Source: Flavobacterium hungaricum (lineage in GTDB: Bacteria > Bacteroidota > Bacteroidia > Flavobacteriales > Flavobacteriaceae). Taken from it: 64,000 nucleotides of DNA. Shown piece by piece: positions 24,963-33,675 of the stretch. The notes beneath the pieces are model-generated. The model did not search any database. It was not told the DNA's origin and saw only the letters and a list, made by a program, of their open reading frames with translations. The position numbers and the translations under genes were made by a program. Positions within the stretch are counted from its first letter, which is position 1. Every line of letters begins with the position of its first letter. Location: contig NZ_PRDM01000004.1 in NCBI RefSeq assembly GCF_015182285.1, positions 186,001 through 250,000 on the forward strand. Direction: 5' to 3'.

Positions 24963-25868
24963 ATGTCTGTTTTTAGAATACTGCGATACTTTATTTTTCT
25001 GATTGTACTAAGTAGTTCTCCCGTTTTCAGCCAAAACAATCTGAAACAAAATACGGTTACAACAACTGTAAAAAGCAGCACCGCAGATTTTCAAAAATCA
25101 GAGCAGCTTCGCAATAAAAAAGTAGTGAGTCTTTTTATCGTATTAATCATCATTCTGTTTTTTCTTTTTTATTTTTTTTACCAGAATAACAAACTGAAAC
25201 AGAAGATCAAACGAAAAGATATTAAACAAAAAATATTACTGGATGTTATTAATTCTGGTATTGATTCTCAAGAAATAGAACGAAAAAAAATAGCTTCTTT
25301 TTTACACGATAATATTAATTCTCTTTTGTCATCGGCCGGACTTCATTTAAATGTTTTTACAACGCAAAATCAAATAGAATCTGACGAAATAAACAAAGCA
25401 AAAGCTATTTTAGCAGAAGCACATGATTTACTTCGGGATATATCTCATGATTTAGTGCCTACGCTATTAGTACGTTTTGGTCTCATATATGCTTTGGAAG
25501 ATTTATGCGAGAAGAATTCTAATTCTACTATTTCTTTTGAATTTTCGAGTTCAATATTATCAGAGAAAAGATATCCAGAAAAATTTGAAATAAAAATTTA
25601 TTTCATTGTTTCTGAACTATTTAACAACATCATAAAACACAGCAACGCACAAAAAGCCCAAATTATCCTGAAAGAAAAAGACCAGCACCTTATTATTCAT
25701 ATTCACGATGACGGAATCGGGTTTAAAACTCAAAAATTAAAAGAGGCAGAAGGTTTTGGTTTGAATAGAATAAGAGCACGTGTGAAAAAATACAAAGGAA
25801 ATTTAGCGATTACTTCTGATGCCGGCAAAGGCACATCCGTTAAGATTCAGATTCCGCTTCCCCATTAA
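24963..25868 (+). CDS. Sensor histidine kinase of the NarX/DesK type
   Basis: This 301-residue kinase has an N-terminal signal-like helix (about 5-23), a short extracytoplasmic segment of only some 30 residues, one membrane helix (about 54-73), a HisKA_3-type dimerisation domain with phosphoacceptor H115 (IASFLHDNINSLLSSAG) and a HATPase_c domain with DDGIGF and GFGLNRIRARV boxes. The sensor part is very small, so it may sense a membrane state or a partner protein. It follows its response regulator by 12 bp; the regulator-first order is less common but not rare. Confidence 0.93.
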   Translation: MSVFRILRYFIFLIVLSSSPVFSQNNLKQNTVTTTVKSSTADFQKSEQLRNKKVVSLFIVLIIILFFLFYFFYQNNKLKQKIKRKDIKQKILLDVINSGIDSQEIERKKIASFLHDNINSLLSSAGLHLNVFTTQNQIESDEINKAKAILAEAHDLLRDISHDLVPTLLVRFGLIYALEDLCEKNSNSTISFEFSSSILSEKRYPEKFEIKIYFIVSELFNNIIKHSNAQKAQIILKEKDQHLIIHIHDDGIGFKTQKLKEAEGFGLNRIRARVKKYKGNLAITSDAGKGTSVKIQIPLPH

Positions 25869-25910
25869 TTAAAACTGCTGTTTTTACACTTTTGTAAAAC
25901 CTAAGTGTGC

Positions 25911-26405
25911 TTATTTCTCCCCTATTTCTATAATTTCCAAGTCTTTGATTTTATCATCGTCAATCACAAATCGCAGCATTGTTCTCACTTTATGAAAACC
26001 GCTTTTTCCCGACGCGCCCGGATTCATATGCAGCAGATTATTTTTTTTATCAAACATTACTTTTAAAATGTGCGAGTGTCCGCAGATGAATATCTTAGGC
26101 GGATTTTTTGCTAATTCTTCTTTAATATTCGGATTGTATTTTCCTGGATAACCTCCAATATGTGTAATCCAAACCGATACATTCTCGCATGAAAATCGAT
26201 TATGAAGCGGGAATTCCATTCTCGCTTCAGCATCATCTATATTTCCGTAAACAGCTCTAAGAGGCTTTAGTTTCTTTATAGTATCCGTAACATTGAGATC
26301 ACCAATATCTCCAGCATGCCAGACTTCATCGGCTTGAGAAACGTATTTTAAAATGGTGTCGTCAATATGGCTGTGAGTATCAGAAAGAAGAAGGATTTTA
26401 GTCAT
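25911..26405 (-). CDS. YfcE/MJ0936-type metallophosphoesterase
   Basis: I place the start at 26405 (MTKILLLSDTHSHIDD). Upstream in-frame codons reach back to 26483, but they run through the repeated GCCGCGAAG sequence and give a non-family N-terminus. The 164-residue protein has the calcineurin-like metal motifs DTHSH, GDIGD, GNID, THIGGYPG and GHSH, typical of small YfcE-like phosphodiesterases. The natural substrate is not known. It is convergent with the two-component operon and divergent from truA. Confidence 0.9.
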   Translation of the reverse strand: MTKILLLSDTHSHIDDTILKYVSQADEVWHAGDIGDLNVTDTIKKLKPLRAVYGNIDDAEARMEFPLHNRFSCENVSVWITHIGGYPGKYNPNIKEELAKNPPKIFICGHSHILKVMFDKKNNLLHMNPGASGKSGFHKVRTMLRFVIDDDKIKDLEIIEIGEK

Positions 26406-26452
26406 TTTTTTTAGAGGCAAAGGTTGCAGGGACAAATATACAAAGGTTTTTT

Positions 26453-26732
26453 CTGCCGCGAAGTCTTTCTGCCGCGAAGACACAAAGACATAAAGTTTTT
26501 TTTAGAATTCTGTATAATAAAATCTTAATGCTAGACGCACTGCGGTGCATCTCTGCAGAAAATCTTTGTCGCTTAGAACCTCCACCTCTGCACCTTTGAA
26601 CCTCAGAACCTCAGAACCTTTAAAAAACCTTTGAACCTATGTCCCTTACGAAACCTTAGCAACTTAAAAAAAACCTTTGTACCTTTGCAGCTCTGTACCT
26701 CAGAACCTTTTAAAAAAACCTTTGAACCTCAA
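26453..26732. repeat. 8-bp-phased ACCT array and GCCGCGAAG repeats upstream of truA
   Basis: CTGCCGCG occurs at 26453 and 26469, 16 bp apart. Further on, ACCT recurs at exact 8-bp steps: 26584, 26592, 26600, 26608, 26616; 26627, 26635; 26673, 26681, (AGCT at 26689), 26697, 26705; 26718, 26726. Typical octamers are ACCTTTGA, ACCTCAGA and ACCTTTGT. The array ends within 10 bp of the truA GTG start. It fills most of the 330-bp gap between the phosphoesterase and truA; no gene is visible in it. Confidence 0.7.
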
Positions 26733-26734
26733 TA

Positions 26735-27475
26735 GTGAGATATTTTATTCGATTTGCTTATAACGGAACACATTATCATGGATGGCAGATACAGCCAAAT
26801 GCATCTTCTGTACAAGAAACCTTAAATAAAGCTTTTTCTGTTTTGTTAAGTGAACCAATTAGTATTATGGGCGCTGGACGCACAGATACTGGTGTTCATG
26901 CGACTGAAATGTTTGGGCATTTTGATAGCGAAAAAACTTTAAATGTTCCTGTTTTAGTGCATAAATTAAATTCTTATCTCCCAAAAGATATTGTGATTTT
27001 TGATATTCTTTTGGTTCACGATGATGCGCATTGTCGATTTGATGCCAAAAAAAGAACTTACGAATATCATATCAATACGGTTAAAAATCCGTTTTTGGAA
27101 CAACTAAGCTGGTATGTGAATCAGAAATTGGATGTGGATTTAATGAATGAAGCAGCGCAGGTTTTGTTGAAACATACGGATTTTCAATGTTTCTCTAAAT
27201 CACACACGGATGTCAATACGTTTGACTGCACTATTTTTGAGGCATTTTGGAAATTAGAAAACGATAAACTGATTTTTACAATTTCGGCCAACAGGTTTTT
27301 GAGAAATATGGTTCGGGCCATTGTCGGCACTTTAATCAATATTGGTTTAAAGAAAATTTCTTTGACTGATTTTGAAAATATTATTGCGAGCAAAAACAGA
27401 GAAAAAGCCGGGTTTTCGGTTCCGGCACATGGTTTATATTTAACCAAAGTTAATTACGATTACATCACCAAATAG
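26735..27475 (+). CDS. truA: tRNA pseudouridine synthase A
   Basis: The 246-residue protein matches TruA throughout: MRYFIRFAYNGTHYHGWQ, the catalytic motif MGAGRTDTGVHA with D51, CRFDAKKRTYEYHI and the C-terminal FLRNMVRAIVGTLI. It converts uridines 38-40 of tRNA anticodon stems to pseudouridine. The start is GTG at 26735; an in-frame TGA at 26723-26725 leaves no ATG option. The repeat array ends just upstream, so promoter and leader must lie inside or overlap the repeats. Confidence 0.96.
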   Translation: MRYFIRFAYNGTHYHGWQIQPNASSVQETLNKAFSVLLSEPISIMGAGRTDTGVHATEMFGHFDSEKTLNVPVLVHKLNSYLPKDIVIFDILLVHDDAHCRFDAKKRTYEYHINTVKNPFLEQLSWYVNQKLDVDLMNEAAQVLLKHTDFQCFSKSHTDVNTFDCTIFEAFWKLENDKLIFTISANRFLRNMVRAIVGTLINIGLKKISLTDFENIIASKNREKAGFSVPAHGLYLTKVNYDYITK

Positions 27476-27513
27476 CCCTGATTGAAGTGAAAAGCTTTTT
27501 TTGAAAAAATTGT

Positions 27514-27566
27514 GTTTTTGTGTTTTTATAAAGCGACCGGAGGAAGCTCTTATAAAAACAATACAA
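27514..27566. repeat. Hairpin between truA and ABC exporter
   Basis: TGTTTTTATAA (27521-27531) pairs perfectly with TTATAAAAACA (27550-27560). AGC/GCT extends it inward with a one-base bulge, and TTTTTG / CAAAAA extends it outward with a two-base offset. It may act as a terminator for truA, but the loop region contains an unusual GC-rich GACCGGAGGAA. Confidence 0.5.
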
Positions 27567-27625
27567 AAACCGATTTTTGAAAAAAAACTTGTAACGAAAA
27601 GCAGGAAGCAGCTCCTAAAAAATAA

Positions 27626-29380
27626 ATGAAAGCAAAAGCATTTGATACTGGTTTATTCAAACGAATTTTAAAATATACAAAGCCTTATAAGTGGCGTTAC
27701 TACGGCGTAATTATTTTTGCCGTTTCGCTGTCTATTTTTGCCGCGCTTCGCCCTTATTTGCTAAAACAAACTGTTGATGGTTATATTAAAACGCATGATC
27801 AGCATGGTTTGTTAATGTACATTATTTTGATGGGTGTGGTTTTGCTGCTGGAGGTTTTTTCGCAATTTTATTTTGTGTTCTGGGCAAACTGGCTGGGGCA
27901 GGATATTGTAAAAGATATTCGCACGAAACTTTTTCAACATATCCTGAGCTTTAGAATGAAGTATTTTGATTTGGTTCCGGTGGGCCAGCTGGTTACGCGC
28001 GCGGTTTCGGATATCGAATCGATTGCGCGTATTTTTAGTCAAGGGCTTTTTATGATTATAAGCGATTTGATGAAAATGCTGGTGGTGCTTCTTTTTATGT
28101 TTTATATGAATTGGAAACTGACTTGGATTGTAGTGATTGCAATGCCGATCCTGGTTTATATTACGAGAATTTTTCAACGTAAAATGCAGGTGGCTTTTGA
28201 GGAAGTGAGAACACAGATTGCCAATATGAACTCGTTTGTTCAGGAACGTGTGACGGGAATGAAAATTGTACAGCTCTTTAACCGTGAGAAAATCGAAGCT
28301 GAAAATTTTAAAGACATCAACAACAAACATAGAGTGGCTTGGATTAAAACGATTTTGTACAACTCGATTTTCTTTCCTATTGCTGATATTATTTCGTCTA
28401 TTACTTTGGGTCTGGTTGTAGTTTATGGCGGATTCAGAATTTTGAACGGCGATCATTTTACTACTTTTGGAGATTTGTTTTCTTATACGATGTTTATCGG
28501 AATGCTGTTTAATCCGCTTCGTCAAATTGCGGATAAGTTTAACGAGATGCAGCTTGGAATGATTGCTGCAAATCGTGTTTTTGATATTATTGACACACAA
28601 GACCATATTCAGGACACTGGAACTCTTGAAGCGCCGGTTTTTAAAGGAAGTATTGAATTTAAAAATGTGCGTTTCAGTTACATTCCAGAAGAGGAAGTAA
28701 TCAAAGGAATCGATTTATCGGTTTCGGAGGGACAGACAATTGCAATTGTGGGTTCTACAGGCGCAGGAAAGTCTACTATTATTAATCTTTTAAATCGTTT
28801 TTACGAAATTAACAGCGGTACTATATATATAGACGGCGAAAATATCGAAGATTATACTTTGGCTTCTTTAAGAAAACAAATTGCGGTGGTTTTGCAGGAT
28901 GTATTTTTGTTTGCCGATACGATTTACAACAACATTACGCTGCATAATCCCGAAATTACGCGCGAGCGTGTAATTGACGCGGCGAAGAAAATCGGCGTTC
29001 ATGATTTTATTATGAACTTGCCGGACAATTATGATTTTGATGTAAAAGAACGCGGCGTTATGCTGTCGTCTGGACAAAGACAGCTTATTGCATTTTTGCG
29101 TTCGTACGTTAGTAATCCAAGCATTTTGATTTTGGATGAAGCAACTTCGTCTATCGATACGTATTCTGAAGAAATGATTCAGCGTGCGACAGAAACGATA
29201 ACTAAAGGAAGAACTTCTATAATTATTGCACACCGATTGGCGACAATTGTAAACGCCGATAAAATTGTGGTAATGGACAAAGGTTTGATTGTGGAACAAG
29301 GAACGCATCAGGAATTATTACATAAAACTGATGGTTATTATAAAAATTTATACGACTCGCAATTCTCAGTTGCCAATTAA
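27626..29380 (+). CDS. ABC exporter half-transporter (fused permease and ATPase)
   Basis: The 584-residue protein has a six-helix type-1 exporter membrane domain (about 15-320) and a C-terminal ATPase domain with Walker A GSTGAGKST (about 376), signature LSSGQRQ (about 480), Walker B LILDEATSS and the H-loop IIAHRLATIV. It probably works as a homodimer because no partner gene is adjacent. It resembles MdlB/MsbA-like multidrug or lipid exporters; the cargo cannot be read from sequence. The last gene before the LytS-type kinase, it ends 23 bp before that start. Confidence 0.94.
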   Translation: MKAKAFDTGLFKRILKYTKPYKWRYYGVIIFAVSLSIFAALRPYLLKQTVDGYIKTHDQHGLLMYIILMGVVLLLEVFSQFYFVFWANWLGQDIVKDIRTKLFQHILSFRMKYFDLVPVGQLVTRAVSDIESIARIFSQGLFMIISDLMKMLVVLLFMFYMNWKLTWIVVIAMPILVYITRIFQRKMQVAFEEVRTQIANMNSFVQERVTGMKIVQLFNREKIEAENFKDINNKHRVAWIKTILYNSIFFPIADIISSITLGLVVVYGGFRILNGDHFTTFGDLFSYTMFIGMLFNPLRQIADKFNEMQLGMIAANRVFDIIDTQDHIQDTGTLEAPVFKGSIEFKNVRFSYIPEEEVIKGIDLSVSEGQTIAIVGSTGAGKSTIINLLNRFYEINSGTIYIDGENIEDYTLASLRKQIAVVLQDVFLFADTIYNNITLHNPEITRERVIDAAKKIGVHDFIMNLPDNYDFDVKERGVMLSSGQRQLIAFLRSYVSNPSILILDEATSSIDTYSEEMIQRATETITKGRTSIIIAHRLATIVNADKIVVMDKGLIVEQGTHQELLHKTDGYYKNLYDSQFSVAN

Positions 29381-29403
29381 GTTGTAAACTCAAATACTAT
29401 TCT

Positions 29404-30978
29404 TTGAAATTTAGATTAAAAAAAATAACTTCCAGAAAGGCCTTTATAATATATGTAGCGGTTTCTATTCTAATTACGGTTTCTTCTGTTTATATCCTGA
29501 GTAATTTGATTACGGATTTGACAGAAAAAGCAAATGATGAAGTATCTGAACGTAATTTTATGAAAAAGCAGGAATTTCTGTCGCAGGAGTTTTCTAAATT
29601 TCTGGAACATGAAAACCGTGTAAAACATGTTTTAAAAATAAGCCAGCAAGAAGATCTGGCAGCCAACCTAAAAGTCTTGTCTTCTGTACAGAGTATAAAT
29701 TTTTTGGTTGTTGACAATTGGTTTCAAATCAATGACAATAAAATTCAGTTTGGGACAGATTCCATTTCTGATGCTGTAAAAAAAGATGCCGCCGCTTTTA
29801 TTCTAAAAAACAAAAACACAGCTCATTTTAGTGCCGTTATACCGCAGGGAAAAGATTGGGTTTGGAGGATTTACTTTAAACTCAATTCTAAAAATACCAT
29901 TGTACGCTATGGTTACGACATCAACTTAAGAAAACTTCGCGATTATTTTTCTAATATAGACAAATCTAAGTCGGCTACAAATTACGCCTTTATTTTTGAT
30001 AAATCTGGAAGATGCATTTATCATCCGGATTCTACATTTATAGGTAAAGATATTTACAAAGTCTCTTCTACCCGACCTCTTGACACTATTTTTACTAAAA
30101 AACAGGATTATGTAAAAAGAGTTACAATGTCTGAATTTTTAAAATTGGATGTTATCCGATTTACTAAAAGATTAGATTTAAAAAATTCGCATTGGTTTGT
30201 ATGTGTCAATGTCCCTAAATTTTCTATGGATGAAAATGTAGAAGTGATAAAAAAATATTCGACTTGGATCTATTCGATTACAACTGTAATGCTTTTATTG
30301 ATTTTCTATTTATTCTCGTACGCCAACAGACGCGCTTACCGAGAAAAAGGAATTGCTATAAAAGAGAAAAACAGGCTTTTGGTAGAAAACGAAAAAATCA
30401 TCAAAGAAAAAGCTTTGATTCAGCTGCAGCAATTGAAAGAACAGATGAATCCGCACTTTTTATTTAATTCGCTCAATTCGCTTTATATGTTAATTGGAAG
30501 CGACATTAAAGTGGCACAAAAATTTACGCTGAACTTATCTCGTATTTATCGTTATCTAATTGATCCGCCTGAAGAGAATATTGTTCCTCTAAAGGATGAA
30601 TTATTATTTATAGAAAAATACATTTTTTTACAGCAGACCCGTTTTAAGGAAGAATTATTCTTTTCGATAGAAATAGAAGACCAAGCTGCTTTAGAAAAAC
30701 ATATTCCGTATCTGGCTTTACAGACTGTGGTAGAAAATGCTATTAAGCATAATGCAGCAACGCAGGAAAATCCGTTGACTACGAAAATCCTGATTCAGAC
30801 AAATCAGGTAATTATCAGTAATAATTTACAAACAAAATCGAGTGCCGAACCGAGCACAAAATTTGGCTTAAATTACCTGAAAAGCATCTATAATTACTAC
30901 TCAAAAACCGATTTTAAAACCTCAGAAAAAGACGGCAATTTTGTTTGTATTCTTCCTTTAATATCCATTCACTCCTAA
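29404..30978 (+). CDS. LytS-type sensor histidine kinase with large periplasmic domain
   Basis: The only plausible start is TTG 29404: it gives a basic N-terminus followed by a membrane helix (about 13-33), and no ATG occurs before residue 53. The 524-residue kinase then has a periplasmic sensor region (about 35-285, Cache-like in length and in YAFIFDKSGRCIYHPD), a second membrane helix (about 285-305), a coiled linker and the His_kinase domain with H351 (MNPHFLFNSL), ending with an ATPase domain. No response regulator is adjacent; the LytTR regulator at 38537, beyond the protease-SusCD genes, is its likely partner. Confidence 0.9.
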   Translation: MKFRLKKITSRKAFIIYVAVSILITVSSVYILSNLITDLTEKANDEVSERNFMKKQEFLSQEFSKFLEHENRVKHVLKISQQEDLAANLKVLSSVQSINFLVVDNWFQINDNKIQFGTDSISDAVKKDAAAFILKNKNTAHFSAVIPQGKDWVWRIYFKLNSKNTIVRYGYDINLRKLRDYFSNIDKSKSATNYAFIFDKSGRCIYHPDSTFIGKDIYKVSSTRPLDTIFTKKQDYVKRVTMSEFLKLDVIRFTKRLDLKNSHWFVCVNVPKFSMDENVEVIKKYSTWIYSITTVMLLLIFYLFSYANRRAYREKGIAIKEKNRLLVENEKIIKEKALIQLQQLKEQMNPHFLFNSLNSLYMLIGSDIKVAQKFTLNLSRIYRYLIDPPEENIVPLKDELLFIEKYIFLQQTRFKEELFFSIEIEDQAALEKHIPYLALQTVVENAIKHNAATQENPLTTKILIQTNQVIISNNLQTKSSAEPSTKFGLNYLKSIYNYYSKTDFKTSEKDGNFVCILPLISIHS

Positions 30979-30997
30979 AAAAAAACCATTCACTCCT
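30965..30997 (+). promoter_or_regulatory. Perfect 12-bp direct repeat, candidate LytTR operator
   Basis: CCATTCACTCCT occurs at 30965-30976 and again at 30986-30997, starts 21 bp apart (two helical turns) with an A-tract between. LytTR regulators characteristically bind two direct repeats on one DNA face with this kind of spacing. The site lies 67 bp upstream of the metalloprotease ATG, and its first copy overlaps the last codons of the kinase gene. A weak promoter-like pair follows: TTTTG at 30998 and TAGTTTCG at 31027, spaced a little too wide. Confidence 0.55.
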
Positions 30998-31063
30998 TTT
31001 TGTTTTTTTTCTACGCGAAAACAAAATAGTTTCGGTCCAAAATTAACCTAAACTTAACATCTG

Positions 31064-33658
31064 ATGAAGGGAAAGGCATTCCTGCATAGTTTTATAACAA
31101 TCTGCTTATTTATTTTATTATTAGTTCCAGTTACCGCTCATTCTCAAAAGAAAAAGAAGGACAAAAAAGAAACATCGACTGAAATCTCAAAAGATTCAAC
31201 TGATGCTAAAAAAGGAAAAAAATACAGTGATCTTATAAAAAAAGGAACTGTAAAAAAGGGGCTTTTTAATATCATTCAAGTTAAGACAGATGTTTATTTC
31301 GAAATTCAGGACAGCTTATTCAAAAGAGAATTTTTAGTTGTTAATAAATTATCCCAGGTTCCTTTTCAAATAAATGAAGCTGGTTTGAACAAAGGAATGA
31401 ATTATGAAAACAAAGTAATTAGTTTTTATAAAGATACCATCGCAAAGAAAGTCTGGGTAAAATCGTATGTACCTAAGGTTTCTTCTCCAAAAGAAGATGC
31501 GATTACAGAATCTGTACATAATAATTTTGCCGAGTCTATTATTGAAGTTTTTGATATTGAAACTAAAAATAATGATTCGACAGCCGTTGTTATTAAAGTA
31601 AATAAGATTTTTGACGGAAAACAGAAAAGTTTCAATGATGTTTTGAACAACATTGGTCTTGGCAGTTCTGTAAAATCGGAACTTTCTTATATAGAAGGTT
31701 TAAAATCTTTTCCTAAAAATATTGTAGTAAAATCACAGCTGACAACCTCTATCAGCGAAGGCGGACCGGCACTATCGGTTACGCTTGGTGTGACAAGTAA
31801 TATTATTTTGTTGGATAAAACTCCAATGAAACCACGTTTTTCTGACAAGCGAATTGGTTTCTTTACCGAAAAGCATTGGTATTTTGCCGATGCACAGCAG
31901 GCAATGCTTGAAAAAGAATTGATTACACGCTGGCGTTTAGAACCAAAAAAGGAAGATGAAGAACGTTATTTGAAAGGTGAATTAGTGCAGCCGAAAAAAC
32001 CAATCGTTTATTACATTGATCCATCGACTCCAAGGCAATGGAGAAAATATATCATAGACGGGGTACACGATTGGCAGGTTGCTTTTGAAAAAGCAGGTTT
32101 TAAAAATGCAATTATTGCTAAGGAACCAACAGAACAAGATCTAGATTTTGATATTGATGATGTACGTTATTCTGTTATCACTTATGCGGCATCTCCAAAA
32201 TCAAACGCTATGGGGCCGTCGGTTGTTGACCCAAGAAGCGGTGAAATTATCGAATCGGATATTATCTGGTGGCATAATGTAATGACTTCGCTTCAGAGCT
32301 GGATGCGCATTCAGACTGGTCCAATTGACCCGAAAGCTAGGGGAAATAAATTCAGCGATGAACATATGGGAGAAGCAATTCGTTTTGTTTCGTCTCATGA
32401 AGTGGGTCATACTTTTGGTCTGAAACATAATATGGGTTCTTCTTTTGCTTATGATGTTGAATCTTTAAGATCTAAAGAATTTACAGCAAAAATGGGCGGA
32501 ACAGCGCCGTCAATTATGGATTATGCGCGTTATAATTACGTTGCACAGCCTGAAGATAATGTTACGATTATTACTCCAAAAATTGGAGAATATGATAAAT
32601 ATGCTATTGAATGGGGTTACAGATGGTATTCGCCTGACGAAAATGAAACAACAAAACTAAACGCCTTAATTACAAAACATCAAAATGACCCCATTTACTT
32701 TTATGGTGAACAACAAGGACCTATAATTGATCCGCGTTCTCAGTCTGAAGATTTAGGAAACGATGCTGTAAAAGCAAGCGAATACGGTTTAAAAAACCTT
32801 AAACGAGTTGTAGACAATATTTTAAGCTGGACTTACGATAAAGATCAATCGTATTATGAGACTGGTAAATTGTATATGGGAACTATTGGTCAGTGGCAAA
32901 TGTACAATGGTCATGTACTGAACAATATTGGCGGTGTTTATTTAAACTCAACTGTTCACGGCGATAACAAACATAGTTATGTTCCGGTTGCCGCTTCGAT
33001 GCAAATAAGAGCAGCAGATTATTTGGTAAAAAATCTAATCACAATGCCAAAATGGTTGTTTTTTAATGACATTTTAGACAAAACAAATCCGCTTAAAGAT
33101 TCTCCTCTTGGTCCTTATGAATACACTCCTTATACACTATCGAGAGACTTACAGTACGATGTTTTGTACAGTCTGTTTAATGATGAACGTCTGCTTAGAA
33201 TGACTGAAAATGAATTGTATCAGCGAAATAAAACCACAGAGAAGGTTTTTACCGTAAATGATTTGTTTAAAAAAATACACCAGAGTGTATTTGCAGGAAC
33301 ACTTCAAAACAAATCTTTATCGATTCTGGAGCGCATGACACAGAAGAACTATGTGGATGTTTTGATTGTTTCGACAAACAAATTATTTGAAAAAACAGAC
33401 GCTAAAAAAACAATCGATTTACAAGAAACATTACAAATGCCTCATTTATGTTCTTTAGATGATGCACATATGGCAAGAAATATTAATAATACTTTTTTGA
33501 AAAGAGTTGCAGAAGTGACTTCTGATAAAAAAGGAGAATTATATAAAGTGCTTCAATTATTAAAAATGAAGAAAAGCACCGGTGATCAATCCACCAAAAA
33601 CCATTACCTCGATTTGATACAACGAATCGAAAAAGCTTTGAATAATACAACCTTTTAA
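31064..33658 (+). CDS. Large secreted zinc-dependent metalloprotease (DUF5117/DUF4953 type)
   Basis: The 864-residue protein has a signal peptide (about 1-27, THS-Q) followed by a Lys-rich segment. Its central catalytic domain contains the extended zinc motif HEVGHTFGLKHN (H445, E446, H449, H455), like metzincins, followed by APSIMDYARYNYVA with the Met-turn-like SIMDY. The surrounding domains match the DUF5117-DUF5118-DUF4953 architecture of Bacteroidota metalloproteases. It starts 85 bp after the kinase and is followed after 17 bp by SusC and SusD genes, so it probably generates peptides for that pair. Direct substrate evidence is lacking. Confidence 0.9.
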   Translation: MKGKAFLHSFITICLFILLLVPVTAHSQKKKKDKKETSTEISKDSTDAKKGKKYSDLIKKGTVKKGLFNIIQVKTDVYFEIQDSLFKREFLVVNKLSQVPFQINEAGLNKGMNYENKVISFYKDTIAKKVWVKSYVPKVSSPKEDAITESVHNNFAESIIEVFDIETKNNDSTAVVIKVNKIFDGKQKSFNDVLNNIGLGSSVKSELSYIEGLKSFPKNIVVKSQLTTSISEGGPALSVTLGVTSNIILLDKTPMKPRFSDKRIGFFTEKHWYFADAQQAMLEKELITRWRLEPKKEDEERYLKGELVQPKKPIVYYIDPSTPRQWRKYIIDGVHDWQVAFEKAGFKNAIIAKEPTEQDLDFDIDDVRYSVITYAASPKSNAMGPSVVDPRSGEIIESDIIWWHNVMTSLQSWMRIQTGPIDPKARGNKFSDEHMGEAIRFVSSHEVGHTFGLKHNMGSSFAYDVESLRSKEFTAKMGGTAPSIMDYARYNYVAQPEDNVTIITPKIGEYDKYAIEWGYRWYSPDENETTKLNALITKHQNDPIYFYGEQQGPIIDPRSQSEDLGNDAVKASEYGLKNLKRVVDNILSWTYDKDQSYYETGKLYMGTIGQWQMYNGHVLNNIGGVYLNSTVHGDNKHSYVPVAASMQIRAADYLVKNLITMPKWLFFNDILDKTNPLKDSPLGPYEYTPYTLSRDLQYDVLYSLFNDERLLRMTENELYQRNKTTEKVFTVNDLFKKIHQSVFAGTLQNKSLSILERMTQKNYVDVLIVSTNKLFEKTDAKKTIDLQETLQMPHLCSLDDAHMARNINNTFLKRVAEVTSDKKGELYKVLQLLKMKKSTGDQSTKNHYLDLIQRIEKALNNTTF

Positions 33659-33675
33659 ATACCAATTCCAAAAAC

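Noticed and set aside
26406..26483. Upstream extension of the metallophosphoesterase to 26483
   Set aside because: The added residues come from repeat sequence and precede the canonical N-terminal MTKILLLSDTH.
27812..28606. 264-residue minus-strand frame opposite the ABC exporter
   Set aside because: The exporter has all family motifs on the plus strand; the opposite frame is His/Asn/Lys-rich with no recognisable domain.
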